From assembly GCA_021234155.1 (NCBI GenBank), contig JAJEKV010000002.1:4911795-4975794 (forward strand): 64,000 nucleotides of DNA, in the 5' to 3' direction. The notes beneath the pieces are model-generated. The model was not told where the DNA came from. It made no database searches and was given only the letters and a program-made list of their open reading frames with translations. The position numbers and the translations under genes were made by a program. This DNA comes from Isoetes taiwanensis. Lineage: Eukaryota > Streptophyta > Lycopodiopsida > Isoetales > Isoetaceae. Position 1 is the stretch's first letter, and every line of letters starts with the position of its first letter. Positions 22,861-32,863 of the stretch are shown here, piece by piece.

Positions 22861-23574
22861 TCTACCTTCTCATTTTAAAAAATGAAGGTGAAATCTATTG
22901 AGTGAGTGCCAACCAGGACCTTTGTTTTACTCCTGTTCACTATCATTTGTATCTTGTATCACAAAAGAAGCTAACATATCTAGGTGTTTTTTAGTGTCTC
23001 ATTCGTTCCTGGAGAGCAGTACTACGTCATCCATGTACAAAAGTAGAACTACCATGTACCCATAGATTTGTATTCCACTACCTTCGACATCTGCAATCCA
23101 TGCTTCCAACTCATCTATGAATATTCCAAACAAGGTTGGGGAAAGAAGACAACCATGCACATATGATGTTCTTTATCTTCTCTTCAGATATCTTAGAAAG
23201 AGAGGATGCTAGTTATACCTATACCTTCTCATATAGTTGCGCTATTGTGTGTTGGTATTACGAAGGCAACACTCCTATCCTCTCCATCCTGTTCCATAGA
23301 CTCCCCCTTCTCATTATGTCAAAAGCTTTGGTGAGATCCACAAAGATTGCAAAAAGTGGTTTCTTCGTTTTTTTTTACTAAGTCCATGGCTGCTCTAAGA
23401 GTGAGAAGGTGATCCATGGTGGACTTTGTGGCTTAAAACATTCTTGTCCCTTTGCTCTGGTGTCATTTTCCTCAGCCCATGTGCTAATTATTGCCTATAA
23501 AGGAAATCACAAGATCTTCAAGCATTTATACAATATGTGGCAGAGGCATAAAGAGAAACAGGAAAAAAGCTCAA

Positions 23575-23830
23575 TTGCATAAGGTCTAATCGTGGTGGGA
23601 GAATACTTGTCGACTAAGTTTAAGTTGTATTGCATTACTAATGGTGTAAGGAGTCAATTGACTTGCAGGTACAATCCCCAACAGAATGGGGTTGCAAAAA
23701 GGAAAAACAGAACCTTAATGGATGTGGTTATGTCTATGATCAAGGCATAGTGGTCTTCCAAGCTATCTCTTGGAGGAGGCTTTTAGAACTACCATTTCTT
23801 CAAAACAGACTTCCAACTGTTGTTCTAAAA
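23575..23830 (+). pseudogene. Ty1/copia integrase fragment
   Basis: The plus strand reads RSQLTCRYNPQQNGVAKRKN near 23,650-23,710, the copia integrase block around the last catalytic Glu, preceded after a frame break by a GEYL-like block. An in-frame stop follows closely. It is on the opposite strand from the copia element at 24.1-27.6 kb, so it is a separate insertion remnant. Confidence 0.7.
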
Positions 23831-23839
23831 GGTAATCTG

Positions 23840-24148
23840 CTATTAAACTTGTGGTCAAATGCTCATGGTGATTTAAAGTTCATATTGAACCAATAGTATC
23901 TCTGTTTCTCTAGTAAGACCCTTCCCTAAACCAACGCTGTGGTCGATACAAGCCAAGGGTGGGTACTTTAGGAAGGTTTAGAAAAATGCAAGGGAGGCAC
24001 CCTGATGACTCAAGGTAATTTACGATTCATACGAAGGCTCACTCGCTAACTTAGGCCATGACTATGGCTTAGATGAGGATGCCAAGTCATTTGGAATGCC
24101 ACAACAACGGCATAACGTCATGACAGAGAAACATAATGATTAATATTT
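23840..24148. other. Unassigned spacer
   Basis: Lies between the plus-strand integrase fragment and the truncated 3' end of the next copia element. No LTR match to the sequence beside the primer-binding site at 27.6 kb was seen. Confidence 0.35.
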
Positions 24149-25336
24149 CTAGGGTGAACGACAACGTTCAATCATAACCTCTAAACATATGTGGGTTAAC
24201 AACATGGGGATCTTATTCTGTCTATCCCTGGTGATTTCCATTCCAAGAAACTTTGTTAATTTGCCCAACTCTGACATTTCAAATCTGCTCATCATTATCT
24301 GCTTGCAATATTTCATATAACATGCACTATTTGCTGCCATAAGACAATCATCTACATATAAAGCCACTATACAGAGATTACCGCCTTCACGAAACATGTA
24401 CAAATTGCCATCACTTTCAAGTTTAATAAACTGCTTACTTTTCAAGAATGAATCAATACATTTGTACCATTCTCTTGGGATCAATTTCAATGTGATAACG
24501 GCTCTTTTTAATTTCCGATTATTATTTTTCCTTTATTCAAAGCTCAGTAAAAAGATGCGATGTTCTAATTCCAGATTATAAGCATTTGCATAAGCAAGCA
24601 ATGTTCTTATACTAGTCAATTTAACCAGCAGAGAAAAAGTTTCCTCAAAGTCAATACCGTATTTTTGGGAAAATCCTTGTGCCACGAGCCTTGCTTTGTA
24701 TTTTTGAGTGACTCTATCTGGACCTATTTTCAGTTTAAAAATCCACTTATTGCCCACTATATTCTTCCCTTCAGGCATACTAACAACTTCATAAGTTTTT
24801 GTTCTTTCAAACAATTTCATTTCTGCACACATAGCCTCCTTCCATTTATCACAATCAGGAGCATTCAATGCCTCTTCATAACTTCTTGGCACATTTGGAA
24901 TTAGTATTGCCATTACAAAGCTTAAATCCATGATGAGTTCTTGCTCATTTCCCTTATCGTGTCTTTTGTTTTTCCCTGTATCTTTTCTTCCGTAATTCAA
25001 ATCATCAAAGGCCATTCCTTCTCTAAGTTTCTCAACTTCAGTTAGTCTCCTTCCCTTTTTTGCAATATTTTGTTCTACGTATGTCTCCTTTTCTTGCTGA
25101 TTTTCTGTTATATCCCTAAAACAAATTTGATTTTCTGTCACGTCTTCAAATATAGTGTCATGCCTTGAGTTTTCATCATCGTCTTCAAAGTCTTGAACAT
25201 CAAACCTTTGCTGACCAGTTGCATCATGCTTAATCTCCTCTTCAACCTCCTTAACTACAGTATTTTCACCATCAAGTGAAACTTGTTTCAGTGATTTACT
25301 TGCATGATCTTTATACAAGGTCAGTTCATCAAACAC
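24149..25336 (-). pseudogene. Copia reverse transcriptase, broken
   Basis: Frame 24,533-25,336 has an acidic linker, then PRSYEEALNAPDCDKWKEAM, NIVGNKWIFKLK and YKARLVAQGFSQKYGIDFEE, the copia RT entry blocks. After a loss of about 25 codons, which removes the DVKTAFL active-site block, frame 24,149-24,490 resumes with PREWYKCIDSFL and keeps LYVDDCLMAA, the YVDD catalytic pair. The coding part ends shortly after KFLGMEITRDR. Confidence 0.85.
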
Positions 25337-25344
25337 TACATCAC

Positions 25345-26154
25345 GATTTACTATTATTTTCCTTCTGTCCGGATCATAGAGCTCAAATCATCATATCCAA
25401 CTAGGAAGGTTTTATACGATCTGTCATCTAGCTTTCTCAATTCATCTGGAACATGTGCAAATGCAAGACAACCATACACCTTAAACAAGTTATAATCAGG
25501 CTTTACACCATTCCACAACTCTTACGGTATTTTGCCCTTTGTGCTTGACAGAGGAAGCTTGTTTTGAATTTTGACGGCTGTCATAATGGCCTCTTCCCAC
25601 AAAAAGTTTGGTAGACCCGAATGTTTTAGCATAGCTCGGACGGCATCGAGAATTGTTCTGTTCTTCCTTTCAGCAACACCGTTTTGCTGCGGTGAATGGC
25701 TGCAAGTTAGTTGTCTTTTTATGCCTCTTTGCCTGCAATGAGCTTTAAAGTTTCCTAAAAGATACTCTCCTCCGCGATCAGATCTAACACATTTAATTCT
25801 TTTCCCAGTTTCACATTCAACCTCAGCAGCAAAATATTTGAAAGCAGCAAATGCCTGATCTTTAGTTCTTAAGCAGTAACATTTTGTCAGCCTGGAGAAA
25901 TCATCTATAAACGTAATAAAATACCTCTTTCCAGAGTAACTGGTGATATTCAGAGGTCCGCACAGATTGGTATGGATCAGGGCAAGTATTTCCGTTGCTC
26001 TTTTTGCCTTTTTTGGGAACGGCAATCGAGTATGCTTTCCTAGAAGACATCCTGTGCATATGAACGGATTCTTCTCGTTACTTTCACCAACAATCATCCC
26101 TTGTTTGAGCATGTACCTTATATTTCCAATATTAGTATGTCCCCAATCGCTCAT
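25345..26154 (-). pseudogene. Copia integrase core
   Basis: Frame 25,522-26,154 covers the GAG-pre-integrase end and the DDE core: FITFIDDFSR, VRSDRGGEYLLGNFK and HSPQQNGVAERKNRTILDAV, with all three catalytic acids visible. It ends at a TAA where PYELW would be expected, and the C-terminal block (GVKPDYNLFKVYGCLAFAHV) continues in frame to about 25,350. The enzyme would join element DNA to the host chromosome. Confidence 0.85.
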
Positions 26155-27607
26155 GCCAAGTCCTGGAAGAGCAAGCGACTACTGCATTCAAGCTATTTGA
26201 TACATTTGCATTCTGAAAACCAAACAGATTACCAACACGAGTTGCCAAGAACTTAATTTTATTATTGAGCAACACTTTACAATGGTCATTTTCAAAGGTA
26301 ACTTTATAGCCCATATCAACAAGCTGAGCAATGGAAATTAAGTTCCTTATCAAATTTGGAACACACAAAACTTCTCTCAAATAAACAGGTTTCCCAGCAA
26401 GATCAAACAACTCTAAAAATCCACATTCTTCAACCTTCTGCAGCACACCATTTCCCATTTGCACGTAACTTTCATTCCTGTTACTTCTATCCTTAAGACA
26501 TTTAGCTGACTTGATCACTGATCGTTCAGCTCCACTATCTAGAACATAAAAATCGTCATTGTTATCACCATGTCCTTCTTTAGTCACAGACAAAGAGGAG
26601 AAAATTTTTACCTCTGCATCACCATCTGTGGCTTCCTCCTCCTCAACATGTTTTGCAAAGTTAACCGATCTTTGTCTTTCTCTTCCAGCTCCTTCTTTTC
26701 CTTTGAAGGAATTTGTCTTTTCTCTATACTCAGCCTCGTTATTTCCAGCATTACCTCTACCTTTGCCACGTCTCAGATCTTTGGGACTCGAACATTTAGC
26801 AGCTACGTGCCCAAAACCATTACAATTATAACATCTAGTCTCTTTAATTTTCGGACAACTTGCTTTCAAATGACCGTATGTATTACATACAAAACAAGGA
26901 CCTATTTTACCAGCTTTGAAGATCCGTTGATTTCCTTTACTTGCAAACAACACTTCAATTTGCTCCTTGTCATCTTCCTGAGTTATCTTCATCTGCTCCA
27001 TTTCAGTTCGTATCAATGCTTCAGCTCTTTCCCTGTTTCTTCCTACAGTCCTTATCAAGCTCCCAAGCTGACCATACTTGTTAAAAGCTCTAGTGAGAGA
27101 TAGAACTTGATATTCTTTGGTGATTGGCACGTCTGCAGCCTCCATATCTGCAATTATGTTGTCAAATTTCTGAAAAAATTGTGTAAGACTGTCATTTTCA
27201 TGACATCTCAACTTCCTCAGTTCTCTGTCTAACAAATCCAGCTGAGAGGTATTCTTAACCTCATAATTCTTAATGAGATATTCCCATATCTCTCGTGCAT
27301 ATTTATTTCTTACTTTCAGCATAATGCTTGAACTCAACTTGCTAACAAGAATTACATTGGCTTCATGCAATTTACTTCTTGAACTACTTCCAGAATTTCC
27401 TCCTATAGCAGAACCTTCTACAGTACTTCCAGTGCCTTGAGCAGAATGCATACTACTCTCTCCTTCGCTATTGTTGTCTTCAGCATTCCCAAAGTCCTTC
27501 TGCCTCTCAAGAACATCTCTCATTCTTCCCTTCCAAGCTTGGAATCCAGCTTCTCCCTGAAACACTTCAATACCACTCAACAAAGATGCACCCAATCTTG
27601 ATGCCAT
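26132..27607 (-). CDS. Copia gag and protease
   Basis: A 491-codon open frame starts 3 bases downstream of the primer-binding site with MASRLGASLLSGIEVFQGEA. It contains the UBN2-type gag region, two zinc knuckles (CFVCNTYGHLKASC and CYNCNGFGHVAAKC) that bind element RNA, then the protease loop VLDSGAERSV (Asp-Ser-Gly type) and the start of the GAG-pre-integrase domain ending WHERLG. An extra G in a G-run near 26,148 throws it out of frame before integrase. It is open but belongs to a dead element. Confidence 0.85.
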   Translation of the reverse strand: MASRLGASLLSGIEVFQGEAGFQAWKGRMRDVLERQKDFGNAEDNNSEGESSMHSAQGTGSTVEGSAIGGNSGSSSRSKLHEANVILVSKLSSSIMLKVRNKYAREIWEYLIKNYEVKNTSQLDLLDRELRKLRCHENDSLTQFFQKFDNIIADMEAADVPITKEYQVLSLTRAFNKYGQLGSLIRTVGRNRERAEALIRTEMEQMKITQEDDKEQIEVLFASKGNQRIFKAGKIGPCFVCNTYGHLKASCPKIKETRCYNCNGFGHVAAKCSSPKDLRRGKGRGNAGNNEAEYREKTNSFKGKEGAGRERQRSVNFAKHVEEEEATDGDAEVKIFSSLSVTKEGHGDNNDDFYVLDSGAERSVIKSAKCLKDRSNRNESYVQMGNGVLQKVEECGFLELFDLAGKPVYLREVLCVPNLIRNLISIAQLVDMGYKVTFENDHCKVLLNNKIKFLATRVGNLFGFQNANVSNSLNAVVACSSRTWHERLGTY

Positions 27608-27609
27608 TA

Positions 27610-27621
27610 GCTCTGATACCA
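27610..27621 (-). other. Retrotransposon primer-binding site (initiator Met tRNA)
   Basis: The minus strand reads TGGTATCAGAGC, complementary to the 3' end of plant initiator methionine tRNA, the usual primer of copia reverse transcription. It sits directly upstream of the gag start codon, and the presumed 5' LTR ends with CA one base before it. Confidence 0.9.
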
Positions 27622-27622
27622 G

Positions 27623-28420
27623 TGATAAACTTGAATGAATTGATCAAGGCTATTATTTAGACTGCACAATTGGATTCAAGATAATCAAATACAATGTGGA
27701 TCATTAAAAACACATCTATATTCAAGCAACTTAACTCAGCCTTATATCAAATATAAGTCACGACTATAACCTGCATCCGGCCCGACCTATATCCGCCCAA
27801 ATCCGACTGGCCCAAAAGATCCCTGTATCGATTTCACTGATTGTCTTTCTTTTATACAGATGCATCCAACAGTTTTGCTTTCAAATTGGAAAGCCAATAC
27901 AAGTTTCCAAATTCATTTCTTAGCCTGTTGCCCATACGGCCAGCTATTTTTTTCGAATCTGTATATTAAGGATAAGGTCATAATATTCAACATGACTCTA
28001 ACCTTAACCATTAAACCAAATATCAAACTTCTTAAGTATGGATATGAACATTATATTTTCAACAGAGACAACTGCCTCGAAGTAAAAAAAAAATAACTCT
28101 AACATCTGTACATCTGAGAAAATCCTCACCGATGAAGATATTTTTGAGCTTAAATTCCGCACTGAAAGACATTGGCCAGGCTAGGGAAGTACAAGATTGC
28201 TTTGGCTGCAGATTGGAAGCTAATTGCAAGGAACAGGATCTAAGAACTTTGAAGAACGAACTCTAACAGTTGCGAGGCTTCTATTTTGTTTTCCAAGGAA
28301 TCTCTCAGCCTAGCACGCTAAAATGTAGATTCGTTGGAATTCCCATGGCAATATCCTCTATAACATTTTGTGCTGTGTCTTCAAGCAGAAAATGAATTAA
28401 ACTTAGTTACCTAAAATTTT
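27623..28420 (-). mobile_element. Presumed copia 5' LTR and flank
   Basis: The sequence bordering the primer-binding site should be the 5' LTR; in plus orientation it starts TGATAAACTTGAATG. Its far end cannot be fixed because the 3' LTR is missing. No gene is recognised up to 28,420. Confidence 0.4.
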
Positions 28421-28609
28421 AATTTACTTGCTGTTATGCATCTTACCATGCCTGCATATGAAACTCCAGAGACACATAACAAGAATAGGGTAGCAAATGG
28501 CGATTCTTGAGTCCAAAAACTCCTTGCACAGTAAATCTCGTATGGATGCTTTGGACCTAGTATGGATTCGAGAAGTACCAGGCAGTGTGTGTGCACCTGT
28601 CGCCGCTGC

Positions 28610-29085
28610 TTGTATCTTGGTTAAGCACAACAGATGAAGGAGCTGAATACTCTTAAGGGTATGGCCATGTTCACCACATGTTGTAATCAATGCATTCCAT
28701 GAAACAAGGTCGTGATCATGCATTCCAACAAATATATTAGTGGCCTCATCCAGATTACCACATTTTCCATACACCTTGAGAAGTGCAGTGCCTAAAATTA
28801 TGTCTGAATTATAACCATTCTGAATTATAAGTGCATGGACAATCTTTCCTTCATCCAGGACGTCAGGGGATGTAAATACAAGAATTAAACTAATGAAAGT
28901 AATGCAGTCTGCTTTTAAATTCAGATACTACATGTGTGAGAAAAGTAAAAGAGATTCCTTGCATTGACCATGTTTCGAATACATACCTATGATGGCATTC
29001 CATAAAACCACATCTCTGTATGTCATTCTATCAAATACCAAGCCAACATCATGAAGACTTCTGCACTTGCCATAGTTAGGGAAAA
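28610..29085 (-). pseudogene. PPR (PLS-type) protein fragment
   Basis: The minus strand shows consecutive pentatricopeptide motifs: NYGKCRSLHDVGLVFDRM, DVVLWNAIIGMYSKHG, DVLDEGKIVHALIIQNGY, YGKCGNLDEATNIFVGM and DLVSWNALIT. Such proteins bind single RNAs in chloroplasts or mitochondria and often direct editing or processing. A TAG stop at 28,928-28,930 interrupts the frame after SHM. The repeats end abruptly near 28,610, and no N-terminal targeting peptide or C-terminal E/DYW domain is present. The right end abuts a hydrolase remnant near 29,085. This is a gene fragment, not a gene. Confidence 0.8.
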
Positions 29086-29089
29086 GTCT

Positions 29090-30845
29090 ATCACATATTT
29101 TGGCAGTCTCTCACATATTTTTGCATGCTTGCTATTAATAAAGCAGGTATATGGATGATCATTTGAAGCAAATCAGTTGCAGTAGCCATTTTTAGAACTC
29201 CATCTACACAAGATTTTGAAGCCTCTGCCAATGCTTGGTCCCATCCCTCTACATGGAGGTGCCTGATTTCAAACATTAACAATGTTAAAACTTGCAGTTA
29301 TAAGAAATTGTATTAATATACAATTGTGATGGGCACCTTTAAATATCGAATATCTCTGAAGTGAGCTTAGATACATCATGCCACGCTCGACGATTTGCTG
29401 CTTGACCAATCTCAGAACGAAGTAGTGGCCGTAACACATGCCTACCTAAAGATGTGTGCAACAAAACTCATGCAAAAGTTGGAACTACTTCTCTGGTTAA
29501 GCTTGCTGCAACTAATACCACTCCCTTCACTTCCAGCTAGAAAAGGGAAGGTAGATCATTAATTCTACCGTGGAAATGAGATAACATAAACCTAAATTTT
29601 ACTAGTACCAAACTTGAGATGTGTTTCGTAATTCAAAAATCTTCGCAGCTATCATCACAACCAAAAGACCACCACCATGGTCAACAAAAACAACAGAGCT
29701 TAAAACCAGCTTATGGCAAAAAGGCAGCAGTAAATCAACCTGTATAAAATGTGTGGGTGAGCAAATGTCTAGATTAGGGTTTGGAAGGCCTTCCTCTCCC
29801 ACTCCTGCCTATTTGGTCTTGACGTGAGCCCCCATCCAGGACGGTCAAATGCCACAACGTTCAACCCGCTTTCAGTTGCAAGAGGATTCATCACATGTCT
29901 CCAAGAGAACACGCCACCTCCGAAGCGATGTACAAGGACTACCCCTTCACAACTAAAATCGAAATTATTTTACATTCTGGCAACTTGTTCTACTCTTCCT
30001 GGTTTCTGAAATGGCAGGTCTATCTCAAGTATGCTTTCAAATTTAGATCCAACCACATGATTATATATTCCTGGCCACCCATTAAAACTAGGTGCACCAG
30101 TATCACTAAACGACTTGCTCAACAATGGGGTATAGATGGGATCCAAACTGGCTGAAGATGATGGTAATTTTTCCAATTTGGAAAGCTGATTGGCATGGCC
30201 ATGACAAAACCATAGATGACAAGAACAAAAGTGGTATTCCCCACATGTGCTTCAGATGTCTAGGGCTTGGACCAAATATATCAACTGGTTCAGTTGTCAA
30301 AATGCCAAAGATGCACCCTTTAATGACAAGAATCGCCACAGAGGCCAGTCCACTGACTACAGTGGTTGCCAAATACACACCATAGCAGAATCTAGGAATT
30401 CTACAGACAGCATATGCACCTGCAAAGAGTGTTAAGGTATGTGATTATTTCTCATCCTTTTTATCAGAAAGAAAAGAGGATGTGGAGTAGAACTTACAAT
30501 GATGAATGATCTGACTAAAGATAGTAGAGGGATATCAACAAGGGATGTCCTGAAGCTATAGGTGGTCCAGTCGATTTTAAAAGAGAAGCAAGAGGTACAA
30601 CAAGTAAATGTAGAGAGCAACGTGCATGAAAGACCAACATCTGCAACTGCAACCAACATTGGAGCCGATAAGATGATTAACGAGCCTAGCAGAATCACCA
30701 TGAAAAATATGGTCCTTCCCGCGCTTCTCAGACTTTCAAGGGTTCCTCGTTCAGAGCCTATATTTCCCCTGTAGATATGGATCCGACCGTTATAAACTGG
30801 CCGAAAACTATGAATCAGATTTTCTTCAAGGAAATGCAGCACCAC
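29090..30845 (-). pseudogene. Membrane-anchored alpha/beta hydrolase, decayed
   Basis: From 30,845 down, the minus strand has two hydrophobic segments (IFFMVILLGSLIILSAPMLV, then LVDIPLLSLVRSFIIV), a third after an intron-like gap (30,497-30,420), then the hydrolase core. VLVHRFGGGVFSWRHVM should contain LVHGFGGG; AFDRPGWGLTSRP follows; VVFVDHGGGLLVVMIAAK lies where the nucleophile elbow belongs but lacks its usual residue; later come VKGVVLVAASLTREVVPTFA, GRHVLRPLLRSEIGQA and VEGWDQALAEA. The layout matches a plant family of uncharacterised membrane hydrolases. In-frame stops precede the oxyanion block and follow TFA, a frameshift lies near 29,790, and the intron phase at 30,420 does not match. 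It is disrupted and ends where PPR sequence starts. Confidence 0.7.
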
Positions 30846-30849
30846 CGAG

Positions 30850-32860
30850 CCGGCATCATGAATCCATAGCTTCAGGCGTACTGTTAGAAAGGAAAATCGA
30901 CTTGCAATGGCATGGATATGGCAAGCTCAATTTGCCGGTTAGACGGTTTGCATAGCGGTCGCCCAACAACACGGGCGACCGTTAGTTTACAGCCGATAGG
31001 GAGTTTGGAGCAGTTTTCAGCATATTCCAGGTATATACTAGCATATACCGAGAACATGGACATGCCAAAAACCCCACATAACCAAGGGATTGCCCCCGTA
31101 GGGGCAACCCAAAAACATGTTAGCGGCCATAAATTTCTTCTTGCTAATATTTTTTACGTCCAGTGACCATATGGACAATGCCCAAAAAAAATCCTGTCTT
31201 GGACGTTTGGCTTGTGTAAGCAGATACCGTTGTTTAAGCATATACGTTGCTTCTAGCCCTGCAGTGCTTGCAATATGGAATGACGCATGAGCAGTCTAAC
31301 TACCGCAGGCACTAATTAATATCTACTCCTTCATATCTGGTAATATGTTTCGGTCCATAAAAGAAATAGCAACCAAGACTGCAAGAAATAATTTTGGAAG
31401 CTGCTACAAAAATTTAACGAACTAAGACATGATTTGCACAACTGCACCAACAAGGGCAACCCAAGCACCTTCGTTGTTGGAATCGGCAAAGGTTACATCT
31501 TCCATTTTTTAACAATTGTTTGCAAATTGGGAGGCAAAACAAGTTTATTGCGATTCTCTATGAAAGAAGAAATAGCAGAAGGTGCCACAAATCTGCAACT
31601 ACGATATGACGCTACAAATCTGCAACTACAATATCAAATTCCCTGTTTTAGATCAGAGTTCTGCACCAAAATGCCAAGTCGCATAGCCACTAGAACTGGC
31701 GTAAATCAAAGCACCCAGTTCAAACTGCTATTGGTCTGCACCATAAATTATAAGGCAAACTAATAGATTGCCTGGAGAACTTTTTAGGGTAGTTCGAAAC
31801 ACCAGGGATGTAGGATCTGCTTCAGGATGTGCTCTCCAAGCACCATATCAGAGCATTATATCTCTAGCTATAGTAGCATCATTCTGCGTGATGCTGAACA
31901 TCTTTTCTGCTATAATATCGCAACAAAAAAACAGGCATGGCAGTGCCAAACACCAAACAGGAAGCGCAATCTCAATTTCAATCAACATAGCATACTTATA
32001 CCTCTTGGAATTTTATGCTTGTGTATGTGAAAAATTCATGCAAGCTTGTGAGAGTATTGTGAGTTAGCCCGTTAAAGTCGGAAAAAAATCCATTTTGTGC
32101 ACCCCAACATATGGCTATCATGAAATCAACCATTTTGTGGCATCGCCATGCTGTGAACTTCTTGTAATAATTATACAAACAATATAGAAGTAGGCAAGTA
32201 GGAGCACATTATGTATACTGAGGGAACCCAATATTGGAACTAGAAAGCACAACCTCAAGAAAATCATAACAGTTGTTTCATTTCTAAGCCTGAGATATGG
32301 GTATAGCTTCCTGTCAGCCAAACACCAAGAAATAAAAGGATAAGCACTATTCTCATCTTCCATGTTTATTTTTTTAGCAGAAATTAAGGGTAACATATTT
32401 TATTCACAGAAAATCATTTCTCATCTCAAACAATATCACCACAGCTTTTTCATCTCTAACAATATTGCTGCCACAAACATGAGAGGCTTATTTGCAGTCT
32501 CCAGTTCTTAATAAGTCCATTGGAGCTTTCTTTGTGTGCTTCTAAGACTACAACATCTCTACTAAATTGCCATACAGCTCATTGTTGAATATCTCATTGC
32601 ACTTGTCGACATTTCAGGTACAAAGGCCTGAACATTTTCAACTATGCAGGAGAAGGGCCAGCAGAAATGCTGTTATGCAGCATTGGATGCGAGCTGATGA
32701 CCTCATGGCATATAAAACATTGTTATGTTGCAGCTGTAGCAGGCACACAATCTCTAATTGACACTTTGAAGCATAGAGTTTGCACTTCAACGCAGAAGCT
32801 ATTCATTGATGAGAAATTGATGAGAAATTGATGAGAAATAGTAATAAAAGAATTGCTGAA
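30850..32860. other. Intergenic DNA downstream of the receptor kinase
   Basis: No gene recognised in about 2 kb. A perfect 9-bp GC-rich hairpin, CGGTCGCCC at 30,956-30,964 with GGGCGACCG at 30,973-30,981, stands out. The right end should hold the receptor-kinase 3' UTR; no poly-A signal could be assigned with confidence. Confidence 0.35.
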
Positions 32861-32863
32861 TCA

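Larger units (their letters stand above)
20300..23500 (-). mobile_element. LINE split by an LTR insertion
   Basis: Minus strand, N- to C-terminal: reverse-transcriptase blocks DLTKAFD (near 23,310-23,350), GCLLSPTLFGIFIDELEAW (near 23,100-23,150) and YMDDVVLLS (near 23,020-23,045); then, across the 1.7-kb insertion at 21,147-22,855, YKYLGLITD (near 21,120) and a C-terminal cysteine/histidine cluster CNVCGSS...HFILHC near 20,410-20,480. Removing the insertion and one duplicated pentamer leaves one continuous reading frame. Several in-frame stops mean the element is dead. The clade is not certain. Confidence 0.75.
24149..27621 (-). mobile_element. Ty1/copia retrotransposon, 3'-truncated
   Basis: Minus-strand order is primer-binding site (27,621-27,610), gag and protease, integrase, then reverse transcriptase. 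The element stops within reverse transcriptase near 24,150: RNase H, polypurine tract and 3' LTR are absent. Frame breaks occur at the gag/integrase junction (about 26,148), after integrase (about 25,525) and inside reverse transcriptase (about 24,530). The element cannot move. Confidence 0.9.

Noticed and set aside
23136-23381. 81-codon plus-strand frame as a gene
   Set aside because: It is antisense to the LINE reverse transcriptase blocks GCLLSPTLFG and DLTKAFD.
26559-27103. Plus-strand frames of 90 and 177 codons
   Set aside because: They are antisense to the well-supported copia gag.
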